Shown here one piece after another: positions 1 through 7,924 of a stretch of DNA of 64,000 bases (position 1 is the first letter of the stretch; every line of letters begins with the position of its first letter). The notes beneath the pieces were generated by a model that searched no databases, had not been told where the DNA came from, and worked only from the letters and a program-made list of their open reading frames with translations. Source of the DNA: Sphingomonas sp. (GTDB taxonomy: Bacteria; Pseudomonadota; Alphaproteobacteria; Sphingomonadales; Sphingomonadaceae); assembly GCA_017849555.1 (NCBI GenBank), contig JAFIGU010000036.1, positions 22,241 to 86,240 on the forward strand. The letters are read 5' to 3'. A program made the position numbers and the translations under genes.

Positions 1-2
1 CC

Positions 3-197
3 CCGCTCGCCGCGATCAACGACCGCGAGGCGCGGGTGCGAGTGGTGATCGACACCGATCTCGCCGAGGCCGCGCAGGTCAATGTTCACCCGTTGCGCAA
101 CACCGCGACGGTGGGGCTGCCGGGTGCGACGCTGCGCGCATTGCTTGCCGGCTGGGGGCACGAGCCGCTCGTGGCGACGATCCCGCAGCGCGGCTGA
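3..197 (+). CDS. Prolyl-tRNA editing protein (ProXp/YbaK-like), C-terminal part
   Basis: This is the last 64 residues of a gene whose start lies outside the window. The visible part reads AAINDREARVRVVIDTDL, then VHPLRNTATVGLP and GHEP near the stop. That is the characteristic C-terminal half of the freestanding prolyl-tRNA deacylases (PrdX/ProXp-ala branch of the YbaK fold), which clear Ala mischarged onto tRNA-Pro in the cytoplasm. The frame is open from the first bases and ends in TGA at 195-197. The family assignment rests on the 'INDxxxxVxVVxD...HPLxNxAT' pattern. The exact editing substrate cannot be told from this fragment. Confidence 0.8.
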   Translation, partial: PLAAINDREARVRVVIDTDLAEAAQVNVHPLRNTATVGLPGATLRALLAGWGHEPLVATIPQRG

Positions 198-233
198 GCG
201 CCCTGCGGTTAATTGGGATCACGTCGAGCCGCC

Positions 234-263
234 CTTGCGCTCCCGGGAAGGCGGGAGCACAAG
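234..263. repeat. REP-like hairpin (CTTGCGCTCCCG...CGGGAGCACAAG)
   Basis: The arms GCTCCCG (239-245) and CGGGAGC (252-258) are extended by outer CTTG/CAAG (234-237/260-263) around a 6-base loop. It is the same family as the left end of the composite repeat at 1582-1680. It lies in the 134-bp convergent gap 198-331 and may also act as a transcription terminator. No gene is seen in that gap. Confidence 0.6.
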
Positions 264-331
264 GAAGAGCGCACCACCTCGGCAAAGACCGGGGTCCAGT
301 CGCGACCAGCTCCGGCCTGTGCCGGGGTGGA

Positions 332-1462
332 TCACTTCGTCAGATAGCGCGCCCGCAATGCCTTAATGTCGGCCTCGGTGAGCCCGAGCCCGTGGCGGAT
401 ATAATTGTCGAACGAGCCGTAGCGATGCTCGACCTCGTCGAACGCCGCCTGGATATAATCGGGGCGCACCGTCATCGCCGCTTCGAGATAGGCGGGTTTC
501 ATCGGCGACCCCGATTTGGCGAGCGCGGCGAGCGCCGCATCGTTCTTGGCGCGCAGATAGGTGTTGCTGAGCATATAATCGTGCAGCACCGTCTCACGCG
601 GGACACCGAGCAGGGTGAGGATCACCGCGCTGGCCCAGCCGGTGCGGTCCTTCCCAGCGGTGCAATGATAGAGCAGGGCATTGGTGCCCGGTGCTTCGAG
701 CTTCTGGAGCAGGTCGCGGTAGCCAGCGCGCGCGCTGGGCAGCGAGACGAACTCGCGGTTGGCGTCGACCAGCATCTCCGCGGCATGCCCGGAGGCGATC
801 GCCGCCATCGCGCCGCGCATGTCGCCGCCCAATGAGCCCTGGCTGTCCTTGGCGATATCGAGCACCAGCGGCTCGGCGCCCGCCGCGACGCGATCGGGTT
901 CGCGAGTGCGCTCGGCGACGGTGCGCAGATCGGCAATGGTGGTCAGTCCGAGTCTGCCCATCGCCGCGAGATCGGCATCGCTCAGCCGGTTGAGCTGATC
1001 CGAGCGATAGATCAGCCCCATCTTCACCCAGCGGCCGTCGCTGGTGCGATAGCCGCCGATGTCGCGCAAATTGGGCACCGTCGCGAGATGCAGCCCGCGA
1101 TCGGCGACGACCAGCGGCTCGCCTTCCGCGGGAACGAGCGTGAAGAACCAGCGATGATCGGGGGCGAGCCCATCGACCGTCACCGCGGCGGTACCCAGCC
1201 CCTCCGCCACCGGCTTGCCGGTCGATACCGGATCGGGGCGCTCGCTGGCGAAGACGCGTACCGTGCCGGCATTCTGCCCGGTCCATTCGATGCGGTAGCC
1301 GCCGCCCGCGCGGGTGACCGAGGCGGCGGTGAACGGGATCGCGGCGACCCGTGCGGCGGCGGGGCGTGCGACTTGCGCCTTGCCGCGGGCGATCAGCGGG
1401 GCGGGGGCCGATACGGCCAAGGCCAGCGCCGTCGCGCCGATCAGTTTCCGCGAGATGTTCAT
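332..1462 (-). CDS. Exported tyrosine-protein phosphatase (Y_phosphatase3 family)
   Basis: This 376-residue protein has an N-terminal signal-like stretch (MNISRKLIGATALALAVSAP), so it is probably periplasmic. A fibronectin-like N-terminal region precedes the catalytic domain. The domain starts around NLRDIGGYRT and carries the CX5R loop HCTAGKDRTG at residues 266-275 (Cys267, Arg273). This is the layout of the bacterial PTP/dual-specificity family related to Mycobacterium PtpB, which can also act on phosphoinositides. Downstream residues up to the C-terminal RARYLTK have the usual alpha-helical lid character. It reads away from the alpha/beta hydrolase neighbour with a 243-bp gap holding a repeat, so it is probably monocistronic. 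The substrate is unknown. Confidence 0.85.
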   Translation of the reverse strand: MNISRKLIGATALALAVSAPAPLIARGKAQVARPAAARVAAIPFTAASVTRAGGGYRIEWTGQNAGTVRVFASERPDPVSTGKPVAEGLGTAAVTVDGLAPDHRWFFTLVPAEGEPLVVADRGLHLATVPNLRDIGGYRTSDGRWVKMGLIYRSDQLNRLSDADLAAMGRLGLTTIADLRTVAERTREPDRVAAGAEPLVLDIAKDSQGSLGGDMRGAMAAIASGHAAEMLVDANREFVSLPSARAGYRDLLQKLEAPGTNALLYHCTAGKDRTGWASAVILTLLGVPRETVLHDYMLSNTYLRAKNDAALAALAKSGSPMKPAYLEAAMTVRPDYIQAAFDEVEHRYGSFDNYIRHGLGLTEADIKALRARYLTK

Positions 1463-1581
1463 CGATTGCCTCCGCCGGTTAGCCCTCGGCGCCCGTTTCC
1501 GCTGGGCGAGCGGCGTGAGTCAACCGCTTTGCGTAGGCGTGTGTGAATTTTTCTCCGCAAATCGGCGCACCGTTGGGGCAA

Positions 1582-1680
1582 CCTTGTGCTCCCGCGAAGG
1601 CGGGAGCCCAGACTGGGTCCCCGCCTTGGGTTCCCGTCAAAGTACTACTTTGACGGGGCCCCTTCGCGGGGGACACAAGG
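1582..1680. repeat. Composite palindromic repeat with nested hairpin
   Basis: The outer arms CCTTGTG.CTCCCGCGAAGG (from 1582) and CCTTCGCGGGGGACACAAGG (to 1680) are inverted. A perfect inner hairpin has arms CCCGTCAAAGT (1633-1643) and ACTTTGACGGG (1647-1657) around the loop ACT. The left end matches the single hairpin at 234-263. It has no coding content and looks like a nested REP/BIME-type element in the 243-bp gap between the start of the phosphatase and the end of the hydrolase. Confidence 0.65.
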
Positions 1681-1705
1681 GGGATCACATTTCGCGCCCG
1701 ATGCG

Positions 1706-2755
1706 CTAGCGCCGCGCCCAGGCGCAGATGCCGAGCGTCGCGCCCTTTGCCACCAATCCCTCCGCTTCTGCCTTGGCCACCGCCCGCGTCTTGCCGGCCT
1801 CACAGATCACACTCTGGTCGGCGAAACCGGCGAGTTCGATCAGCACCTGATCCCAGTGGCGATATTGCACGTCATGCGCTTCGCCGGGGAAGACGCGGAA
1901 CGAGGCGACATTGGGATAATGGCTGCGCCAATATTCGGCCTGGTCGATCTTCACCAAGGGATCGGCGCCGCCCTGATAGATATGCACCGGCGCGGTGACC
2001 TTCGAGACATCGGGGGCGGGGCCGCAATAGCGCAGCATCTCCGCCGCCTCGGGGGTGGGATCGCCCATCTGGCCGCGGATGAAGAAGGTGCGTGCGCCTT
2101 CCTCATAAGCGCGATCGGAGAAGCCGGGGATGCGGAAGGTCGGGCTGTTGGCGGGGAAGGCCCACCAGCTTTGCGGGTTCTGTACCGAGGATCTGACCCC
2201 CGCGGTGGCCTGTTCGAGCGATACCTTGCACCGCGCCGAGCCCGCCGAGGTGGCGGCAGTGGCGAGCATATGGACCGAGATCAACCGCTCGGGCATCGCC
2301 CCGGCGACCGCCGCCATATACGGCCCGCCGCCCGAGATCGCGACTCCGGCGAAGCGCTTGACCGCGAGATGATCGAGCACCGCGCGCACCTCACCGGCAT
2401 AATCGGCAAACCCCCAATCGGGCTTGAATGCGGTGTCGCCGAAGCCGTTACGCTCGACGGTGATGAAGCGCAGCTTGAGCTGCTGGCGCAATGTCTTGAG
2501 GAAATCGGTCATCCCCGCAGCGCGCGCGCTGGTGCCTGTGCCGCCGATGAACAGGACGGTGCGGCCGCCGGCCTCGCCGGTGTCGGTATAATGGACCACC
2601 CGGCCGGACGGCAGGGTCAGCGACTGCACCGCCGGGCCGAAATCGTCGAAGTCGGACTGGATCGCGCCGATCGCCGGCACCGAGGGCGGATCGGCCAGCG
2701 CCGGGGTCGCCCCGATCAACATGGCCGGCAGCGCGAGCAATCCGATCTTCATCAT
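1706..2755 (-). CDS. Exported alpha/beta hydrolase
   Basis: This 349-residue protein has a Sec signal peptide (MMKIGLLALPAMLIGATPALA), which places it in the periplasm. The fold is a classic alpha/beta hydrolase: an oxyanion region FIGGTGTSARA, then a nucleophile elbow AISGGGPYM (Ser), and a C-terminal catalytic-His region GEAHDVQYRHWDQ. The acid is probably in the GGADPLVKID segment. Two Cys near the C-terminus could form a disulfide. It stands 23 bp upstream of the stop of the carnitine dehydrogenase gene on the same strand, so read-through from the carnitine operon is possible. Esterase, lipase or peptidase activity cannot be separated from sequence alone. Confidence 0.8.
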   Translation of the reverse strand: MMKIGLLALPAMLIGATPALADPPSVPAIGAIQSDFDDFGPAVQSLTLPSGRVVHYTDTGEAGGRTVLFIGGTGTSARAAGMTDFLKTLRQQLKLRFITVERNGFGDTAFKPDWGFADYAGEVRAVLDHLAVKRFAGVAISGGGPYMAAVAGAMPERLISVHMLATAATSAGSARCKVSLEQATAGVRSSVQNPQSWWAFPANSPTFRIPGFSDRAYEEGARTFFIRGQMGDPTPEAAEMLRYCGPAPDVSKVTAPVHIYQGGADPLVKIDQAEYWRSHYPNVASFRVFPGEAHDVQYRHWDQVLIELAGFADQSVICEAGKTRAVAKAEAEGLVAKGATLGICAWARR

Positions 2756-2778
2756 CCTCTCCTCTTTATCGTTTTCGA

Positions 2779-4260
2779 CTATTTCCCCGGCATCGAAATC
2801 CGTCGCCCGGCGCCGTCGGGCGGGGCAAGCCCGGCCTGCGCCTTGGCCAGCGCCGCGACCTTTGCGGCGGGCGTCCCCGAGGCGGGGCCGCCACGCCCGG
2901 TCCTGGCGTCGACGTGGAGCAGCATCTGTTCGGCGGTCGCGACGCAGGCGCCGTCGCTCGCGCGCGACAGGCTGTGGAAGACGTGGAGCCGTTTCTCGGC
3001 CGCGCCGAGGATCTGGGTCGTCGCGGCGAGGCGGTCGCCGGCCTTGGTCTCGCCGAGATGCCGGATATGCGTCTCGACCGTATACCAGCTCCCGCCGTTC
3101 GCGAGATAATCGGCGTCGACCGACAGATAGCGCAGCAACGCATCGGTCGTATCGCCGAACACCTGCAGATAGCGGTGCTCGGTCATATGGCCGTTATAGT
3201 CGATCCAGTCGGCCGCGACTGGCGCCTCGTGCAGCGCGAGCGGCCTCGTCTCGTCCACCTCGGTCGCCGGGGCGGGCAGCTTCGCCATCAGCGCGCGAGC
3301 ATAATCGGCGAGCGTCTTGCCCGCGCCATAATCCTCGCCGCGCAGCCCCGAGAGCACCGCGATCAGCGCGTCGTCGCGGATTCGCTCCAGCTCGCGGATC
3401 GAGGTGCCGCCGGCCTGATCGTCGGATTGCTCGGCGACGCGATCGACCAAGGCATCGGTCAGCTCGGGCGCCTCCAGCTTGGTCCAGGGCAATTTCAGCG
3501 CGGGGCCGAATTGCGCGAGGAAATGCCGCATCCCCGCCTCGCCGCCGGCGACGCGATAGATCAGGAAGGTGCCCATGAACGACCAGCGCAGCCCCGCGCC
3601 GTAGCGGATCGCGTCGTCGATCTCCTCGGTGGTGGCGATGCCGTCGTTGACCAGCCACAAGGCCTCGCGCCACAACGCCTCGAGCAGGCGATCGGCGATG
3701 AAGCCGTCGATCTCCTTGCGGACGTGGAGCGGATGCATCCCGAGCGAGATGTAGAAATCCGCCGCCCATTGCTTGGTCGCGTCGGAGGTCGCCGCGCCGC
3801 CGCAGATCTCGACCAGCGGGAGCAGATAGACCGGGTTGAACGGATGCCCGACCACCAGCCGCTCGGGATGCGCCATCCCCGATTGCAGCCGCGTCGGGAG
3901 CAGCCCGGAAGTCGACGAGCCGATCACCACATCGGGACGGGTCGCGCGATCGATGCGGCCGAGGACGTCGATCTTGAGGTCCTCGCGCTCGGGCAGGCTC
4001 TCCTGGACGAAATCGGCATCGGCGACGGCATCCTCGACCGAAGAGGCGAGCCGCAACTTGCCCTCGGCGGGAAGCCCCGCCGGGATCAACCGCTGCCACG
4101 CGCGCCGCGCGCCGGCGAGCACCGTCTCCACCTTGCGCCCGATCTCGGGATCGGGATCGAAGATCGCGACGTCGATGCCGTTGAGCAGCAGCCGCGCCGC
4201 CCAGCCGGCGCCGATCACCCCACCGCCGACCAGCCCGGCCTTGCGCACCGAGGCGATCAT
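2779..4260 (-). CDS. lcdH: L-carnitine dehydrogenase fused to a 4HBT thioesterase domain
   Basis: This 493-residue two-domain enzyme begins with a 3-hydroxyacyl-CoA dehydrogenase-type NAD domain: a GGGVIGAGW dinucleotide loop at 12-20, the SSTSGL motif near 115, and catalytic-region HPFNP at 139-143. The 6-phosphogluconate-like C domain reaches about residue 325. From about 340 a hot-dog thioesterase domain follows, with the 4HBT signature DYNGHM at 354-359. This fusion is known for rhizobial carnitine dehydrogenases. The first domain oxidises L-carnitine to 3-dehydrocarnitine, and the second hydrolyses betainyl-CoA to glycine betaine. The enzyme for the step in between is encoded just upstream (BKACE; the genes are 1 bp apart). 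The same order of activities in one operon supports the assignment strongly. Confidence 0.85.
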   Translation of the reverse strand: MIASVRKAGLVGGGVIGAGWAARLLLNGIDVAIFDPDPEIGRKVETVLAGARRAWQRLIPAGLPAEGKLRLASSVEDAVADADFVQESLPEREDLKIDVLGRIDRATRPDVVIGSSTSGLLPTRLQSGMAHPERLVVGHPFNPVYLLPLVEICGGAATSDATKQWAADFYISLGMHPLHVRKEIDGFIADRLLEALWREALWLVNDGIATTEEIDDAIRYGAGLRWSFMGTFLIYRVAGGEAGMRHFLAQFGPALKLPWTKLEAPELTDALVDRVAEQSDDQAGGTSIRELERIRDDALIAVLSGLRGEDYGAGKTLADYARALMAKLPAPATEVDETRPLALHEAPVAADWIDYNGHMTEHRYLQVFGDTTDALLRYLSVDADYLANGGSWYTVETHIRHLGETKAGDRLAATTQILGAAEKRLHVFHSLSRASDGACVATAEQMLLHVDARTGRGGPASGTPAAKVAALAKAQAGLAPPDGAGRRISMPGK

Positions 4261-4261
4261 G

Positions 4262-5167
4262 TCAGGCGGCCTTCCAGAGCTTGAGATTCTCGCGCACCTC
4301 GGCCGGGCCCATCACGCGGACGTTCATCGCCTCGATGATCGTCTTCGCGCGGGTGACGAGATCGGCGTTCGACGCCTTCACCCCGCGCTGGAGATAGAGA
4401 TTATCCTCCAGCCCAACGCGGACGTTGCCCCCCGCCAGCACCGCCATCGCGACGAACGGCAATTGCCGCGAGCCGATCGAGAAGCCGGAGAAGATCGCGC
4501 CCTCGGGCAATTGGTTGACCAGCGCCATCGTCGTCATCGGATCGTCGGGCGCCCCATAGGGGATGCCGAGGCACAGCTGGATCATCAGTGGGTTATCGAG
4601 CAGCCCTTCCTTGATGAGATCCTTGACGAAGACGAGATGACCGAAGTCGAACACTTCGAGCTCGGGGCGGACGCCGAGTTCCTGCACCCGCTTGGCCATC
4701 GCGCGCAGGTGGCTGGGGGTGTTGGTCATCACATAATCGCCGGCCGAGAAATTCATCGTGCCGCAATCGAGCGTGCAGATTTCGGGCAGCAATTCCTCGA
4801 CATGCACCAGCCGCTCGAGCGGGCCGACCATATCGGTGCCCTTCGGGTCGAGCGGCAGCGGGTTCTCGCCGGGACCGAACACCACGTCACCGCCCATCCC
4901 GGCGGTGAGGTTGATGATGACGTCGGTGTCCGACGCGCGGATCCGCTCGACCACTTCGCGATACAGCGCGGGATCGCGGCTCGCGGCGCCGGTTTCGGGA
5001 TCGCGGACGTGGATATGCGCGATCGCCGCGCCCGCCTTGGCCGCCTCGATCGAGGCGTCGGCGATCTGCGCGGGGGTGATCGGAAGCCCGGGATGCCGGC
5101 TGGCGGTATCGCCCGATCCGGTGACCGCGCAGGTGATGAACACTTCGCTTTGCATGGGGCTTTGCAT
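4262..5167 (-). CDS. Beta-keto acid cleavage enzyme (BKACE/DUF849), dehydrocarnitine:acetyl-CoA type
   Basis: This 301-residue protein is of normal length for the family. It shows the BKACE hallmarks [11 protein letters not shown] near the N-terminus, [23 protein letters not shown], and the metal-binding [10 protein letters not shown]. BKACEs use Zn and acetyl-CoA to split a beta-keto acid into acetoacetate and a new acyl-CoA. Next to a carnitine dehydrogenase-thioesterase the expected reaction is 3-dehydrocarnitine + acetyl-CoA to betainyl-CoA + acetoacetate. The start at 5167 has a GAGAGG five bases upstream; a second in-frame ATG at 5155 is possible. It is the first gene of the operon, transcribed from the divergent region shared with the AraC-type regulator. 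Confidence 0.85.
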   Translation of the reverse strand: MQSPMQSEVFITCAVTGSGDTASRHPGLPITPAQIADASIEAAKAGAAIAHIHVRDPETGAASRDPALYREVVERIRASDTDVIINLTAGMGGDVVFGPGENPLPLDPKGTDMVGPLERLVHVEELLPEICTLDCGTMNFSAGDYVMTNTPSHLRAMAKRVQELGVRPELEVFDFGHLVFVKDLIKEGLLDNPLMIQLCLGIPYGAPDDPMTTMALVNQLPEGAIFSGFSIGSRQLPFVAMAVLAGGNVRVGLEDNLYLQRGVKASNADLVTRAKTIIEAMNVRVMGPAEVRENLKLWKAA

Positions 5168-5211
5168 GTGGGCCTCTCGCTAATCTGCGAGGAAATCTGC
5201 GCCGCGTTTCG

Positions 5212-5259
5212 ATATTACGTGGGGCATTAAACGACATTGTTGGTGCATTTTACGACAAT
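5212..5259. promoter_or_regulatory. AraC-type direct-repeat operator and carnitine operon promoter
   Basis: Two 15-bp direct repeats, GCATTAAACGACATT (5224-5238) and GCATTTTACGACAAT (5245-5259), lie 21 bp apart, i.e. two helical turns on one face. On the minus strand a TAATAT -10 box (5217-5212) lies just downstream. The proximal repeat then overlaps the -35 position, which itself is poor (ACAATG). This is the geometry of a class II AraC-activated promoter. The operator sits between the BKACE start (5167) and the regulator start (about 5266-5278). Confidence 0.65.
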
Positions 5260-5265
5260 ATGTGA

Positions 5266-6243
5266 TTGGTGTTGTTCATGGCCGACGGCATCGAGACGGT
5301 GGATTTCCTGTTGGTCGAGGGCTTTTCGGCGCTCGCCTTCTTCTCCGCGGTCGAGCCGCTGCGCGTCGCCAACCGCATCGCCGGGCGGACGATCTTCGCC
5401 TGGCGACTCCACGCCGAAGACGGCGCGCCGGTCGCCGCGTCGAGCGGGATGCGCTTCCCGGTCGATCGCGCGCTGGCCGAGGTCACCGCGCCGGGCACGC
5501 TGATCGTCTGCGCCGGTTTCCGCCCCGACAAGGCGATCGGCCGTGCCGGGCTCGCGACGCTGCGCCGCTTCGCGCACGACGGCGGCCGGCTGGGCGCGCT
5601 CGATACCGGGGTGGAAATCCTCGCGCGCGCCGGGGTCGCCGGACGCGGGCCGGTGGCGATCCACTGGGAGGCGGCGCCCGAATTTCGCGAGCGCTGGGCG
5701 GACATCCCCGTCACCGACGCGCTCTACGCTATCGGCGAGCGGGTGTTCACCTGCGCCGGGGGGACGGCGGCGCTCGACATGATGCTCGAACGGCTCGCCG
5801 ACAGCCACGGTCGCGCCTTCGCACATGCCGTCTCGGAACAGTTCATCCACGATCGCATCCGCCGCGCCGGCGAGGCGCAACGCATGGCGCTCGACCGCCG
5901 GCTCGCGGTGCGCAACCGCGCGGTGCTGGGGGTGATCGCGGTGATGGAGGCGCATCTCGACGCGCCGCTCGCCTCGCCCGCGCTCGCGGCGCGCGCCGGG
6001 CTGTCGGTGCGGCAGGTCGAGCGGTTGTTCGACACGCATCTCGGGATGGCGCCACAGGATTATTACCGGCGGTTGCGGGTCGAGCGCGCCCGCGCGCTGA
6101 TTGAGACGACCGACCTCAAGGTGCTCGATATCGCGCTGGCAACCGGGTTCGACTCGGCCTCGGCGCTGGCGCGGGTATTCCGTCGGACGTTCGGCACGAG
6201 CCCGGCGTCGCTGCGCAAGCAATCTCCGTCAGCCCGGCCCTAA
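5266..6243 (+). CDS. GlxA/CdhR-type AraC-family regulator of carnitine catabolism
   Basis: This protein of about 325 residues has an N-terminal DJ-1/PfpI-like domain (VDFLLVEGFSALAFFSAVEPLRVANRI onward in the first 35 residues). Its C-terminal AraC domain has two helix-turn-helices (SPALAARAGLSVRQVERLF and VLDIALATGFDSASALARVF, the latter followed by RRTFGTSPA). This is the architecture of CdhR, the carnitine catabolism activator of Pseudomonas. It is divergent from the BKACE-carnitine dehydrogenase operon and faces a pair of 21-bp-spaced direct repeats. The reading starts with TTG at 5266 and an ATG at 5278 is the more ordinary candidate; neither has a clear Shine-Dalgarno. The ligand may be carnitine or glycine betaine (inference). 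Confidence 0.8.
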   Translation: MVLFMADGIETVDFLLVEGFSALAFFSAVEPLRVANRIAGRTIFAWRLHAEDGAPVAASSGMRFPVDRALAEVTAPGTLIVCAGFRPDKAIGRAGLATLRRFAHDGGRLGALDTGVEILARAGVAGRGPVAIHWEAAPEFRERWADIPVTDALYAIGERVFTCAGGTAALDMMLERLADSHGRAFAHAVSEQFIHDRIRRAGEAQRMALDRRLAVRNRAVLGVIAVMEAHLDAPLASPALAARAGLSVRQVERLFDTHLGMAPQDYYRRLRVERARALIETTDLKVLDIALATGFDSASALARVFRRTFGTSPASLRKQSPSARP

Positions 6244-6360
6244 GCCGGGATGACGGGGCGCGCAACAACCCCCTTGCTAACCTCGTTCGACCCACCCCAG
6301 CATCGCGTGCGTATACGGGCGCGCACTGGAGCGACGCCTGACCATATGGGGGAGCGGGCT

Positions 6361-7743
6361 ATGTCCAGTCAGCCGCTGATCGAAGTGCGTTCGATCGATT
6401 TCGTCCCGCTGGAAGAGCGGCACGGCAAGGTTTGGCATCTCTGGCCGATCTGGTTCGCCGGGGATGCGCATCTTGCGACGCTTGCCACCGGCGCGCTGGG
6501 CATCGCGATGGGGGCCAATCTGTTCTGGTCGATCGTCGCGATCGTCGGCGGGTGCGCGCTCGGCACTTTCTTCATGGCCTTCCACGCCGCGCAGGGGCCG
6601 CAGCTCGGCCTGCCGCAGATGATCCAGTCGCGCCCGCAGTTCGGGCATCTCGGCGCGCTGCTGGTATGGGGCGTCGCACTGGTCACTTATATCGGATATA
6701 ACGCCTTTAATCAGGTTCTTGCGGGCCAGACGATGCACGAGCTGGCCGGGCTGCCGACCCGCCCGACGATGGTGGTGTTCACGCTGATCGGGCTCGCCGT
6801 CGCATTCGTCGGCAACGATCTGATCCACACCGCGCAGCGCATGCTGGCCTTCACGCTGATCGTGATCCTCGCCGCGTTCAGCATCGGCGCGCTGATCGCG
6901 GTGCCGCTCCCTGCGGGGCAGCTCGATCCGGCGCGTTTCCTGCTCGTGCCGTTCATGATGCAATTTTTCGCGGCGGCCGCCTATCAACTGAGCTGGTCAA
7001 TCTACGTCTCTGATTATTCGCGCTATTTGCCACCGAATGTCGGGGTGAAGGCGGCCTTTTGGTGGACCTTCGCCGGGGCGATGCTCGGCGGGGTGTGGAT
7101 GATGCTGGTCGGCGCGCTCGCGGTCGCGGCCTTTCCGCAGATGAACGTGATCGCCGCGGCGCGCGCGGTGGGCGACGCGATCGTCCCCGGCTTCGGCACG
7201 GTGCTGCTGGTGGTCGCCTTCGCCAGCCTGATCACCGCCACGTCGCTCAATTTCTACGGCGCCTCGCTCACCCTGCTCAGCATCGCCGACGCATTCCGCA
7301 AAGTCGCGGCGACGGTGAAGAACCGGGTGATTTCGCTGCTGATCGTGATGCTTGCCTCTTCGGCCTTGTCCTTCTCGGCCTCGGGCAGCTTCATGCACCA
7401 GTACGAATTGCTGCTGTCGATCCTGATCTATCTGTTCACGCCGTGGACCGCGATCAATCTGGTCGACTTCTACATTGTTCGAAAACAACATTATTCGATC
7501 CCCGACATCTTCGATCCCGACGGCATCTACGGCCGGTGGAATGCAGCGGGGCTGATCGCCTATCTCATCGGCTTCGTGGTGATGGTGCCGTTCTTCAGCA
7601 CGCATCTGTTCACCGGCGCGGCCGCGAAGGCGATCGGGGGGATCGACGTCTCGATGCTGGTCGGCCTGCCGGTCTCGGCAATCGCCTATCTGTGGCTGTG
7701 CCGGCGCGAAAAGATCGGCGAGTTTGCGGCGCAGTCGACATGA
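6361..7743 (+). CDS. NCS1-family (purine/cytosine permease-like) transporter
   Basis: This protein of about 460 residues has roughly 12 hydrophobic segments. The family signature is seen in IWFAGDAHLATLATGALG in TM1 and in GPQLGLPQMIQSRPQFG, typical of CodB/PucI-type Na+- or H+-coupled permeases for nucleobases, hydantoins and related compounds. The start at 6361 is chosen because GGGGGAG lies seven bases upstream; an upstream in-frame ATG at 6346 overlaps that ribosome site. It follows the AraC-type regulator by about 117 bp on the same strand. A role in uptake of a quaternary amine or a nitrogen heterocycle is possible, but the substrate cannot be read from the sequence. Confidence 0.8.
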   Translation: MSSQPLIEVRSIDFVPLEERHGKVWHLWPIWFAGDAHLATLATGALGIAMGANLFWSIVAIVGGCALGTFFMAFHAAQGPQLGLPQMIQSRPQFGHLGALLVWGVALVTYIGYNAFNQVLAGQTMHELAGLPTRPTMVVFTLIGLAVAFVGNDLIHTAQRMLAFTLIVILAAFSIGALIAVPLPAGQLDPARFLLVPFMMQFFAAAAYQLSWSIYVSDYSRYLPPNVGVKAAFWWTFAGAMLGGVWMMLVGALAVAAFPQMNVIAAARAVGDAIVPGFGTVLLVVAFASLITATSLNFYGASLTLLSIADAFRKVAATVKNRVISLLIVMLASSALSFSASGSFMHQYELLLSILIYLFTPWTAINLVDFYIVRKQHYSIPDIFDPDGIYGRWNAAGLIAYLIGFVVMVPFFSTHLFTGAAAKAIGGIDVSMLVGLPVSAIAYLWLCRREKIGEFAAQST

Positions 7744-7837
7744 ACTATTAGGAAAACGCGACTTGACCATAAGAGGCCCTGCTGAATAGCCTTCGGTCAA
7801 GCCCATTTCAGAACAAGACGAACCGTAACAAAGACAG

Positions 7838-7872
7838 CCCGAAGACCGGCCCTCCAGCGGCCGTTTTTCGGG
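7838..7872 (+). terminator. Rho-independent terminator between permease and TBDR
   Basis: The stem CGGCC (7847-7851)/GGCCG (7859-7863) with a 7-base loop is followed by TTTTT (7864-7868). An outer CCCGAA/TTCGGG pair extends the hairpin. It lies in the 181-bp gap after the NCS1 permease and 53 bp before the TBDR start. It therefore either ends the permease transcript or attenuates the TBDR transcript. Confidence 0.6.
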
Positions 7873-7924
7873 AAGGGGGATCGGCGCGCTGCGTTGATCG
7901 ACAGGCTTATCGATAGGGGGGAAT

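Noticed and set aside
594-1286. Long Arg-rich minus-strand ORF overlapping the phosphatase gene
   Set aside because: Composition (RRRARGRR-type) is the normal out-of-frame shadow of a high-GC gene; it overlaps a protein with a clear CX5R motif.
7909-7916. TATCGATA palindrome before the TBDR start as a BioR site
   Set aside because: Only 9 of 10 positions fit the BioR consensus, and it stands before a receptor with no biotin link, far from the bio operon; probably chance.
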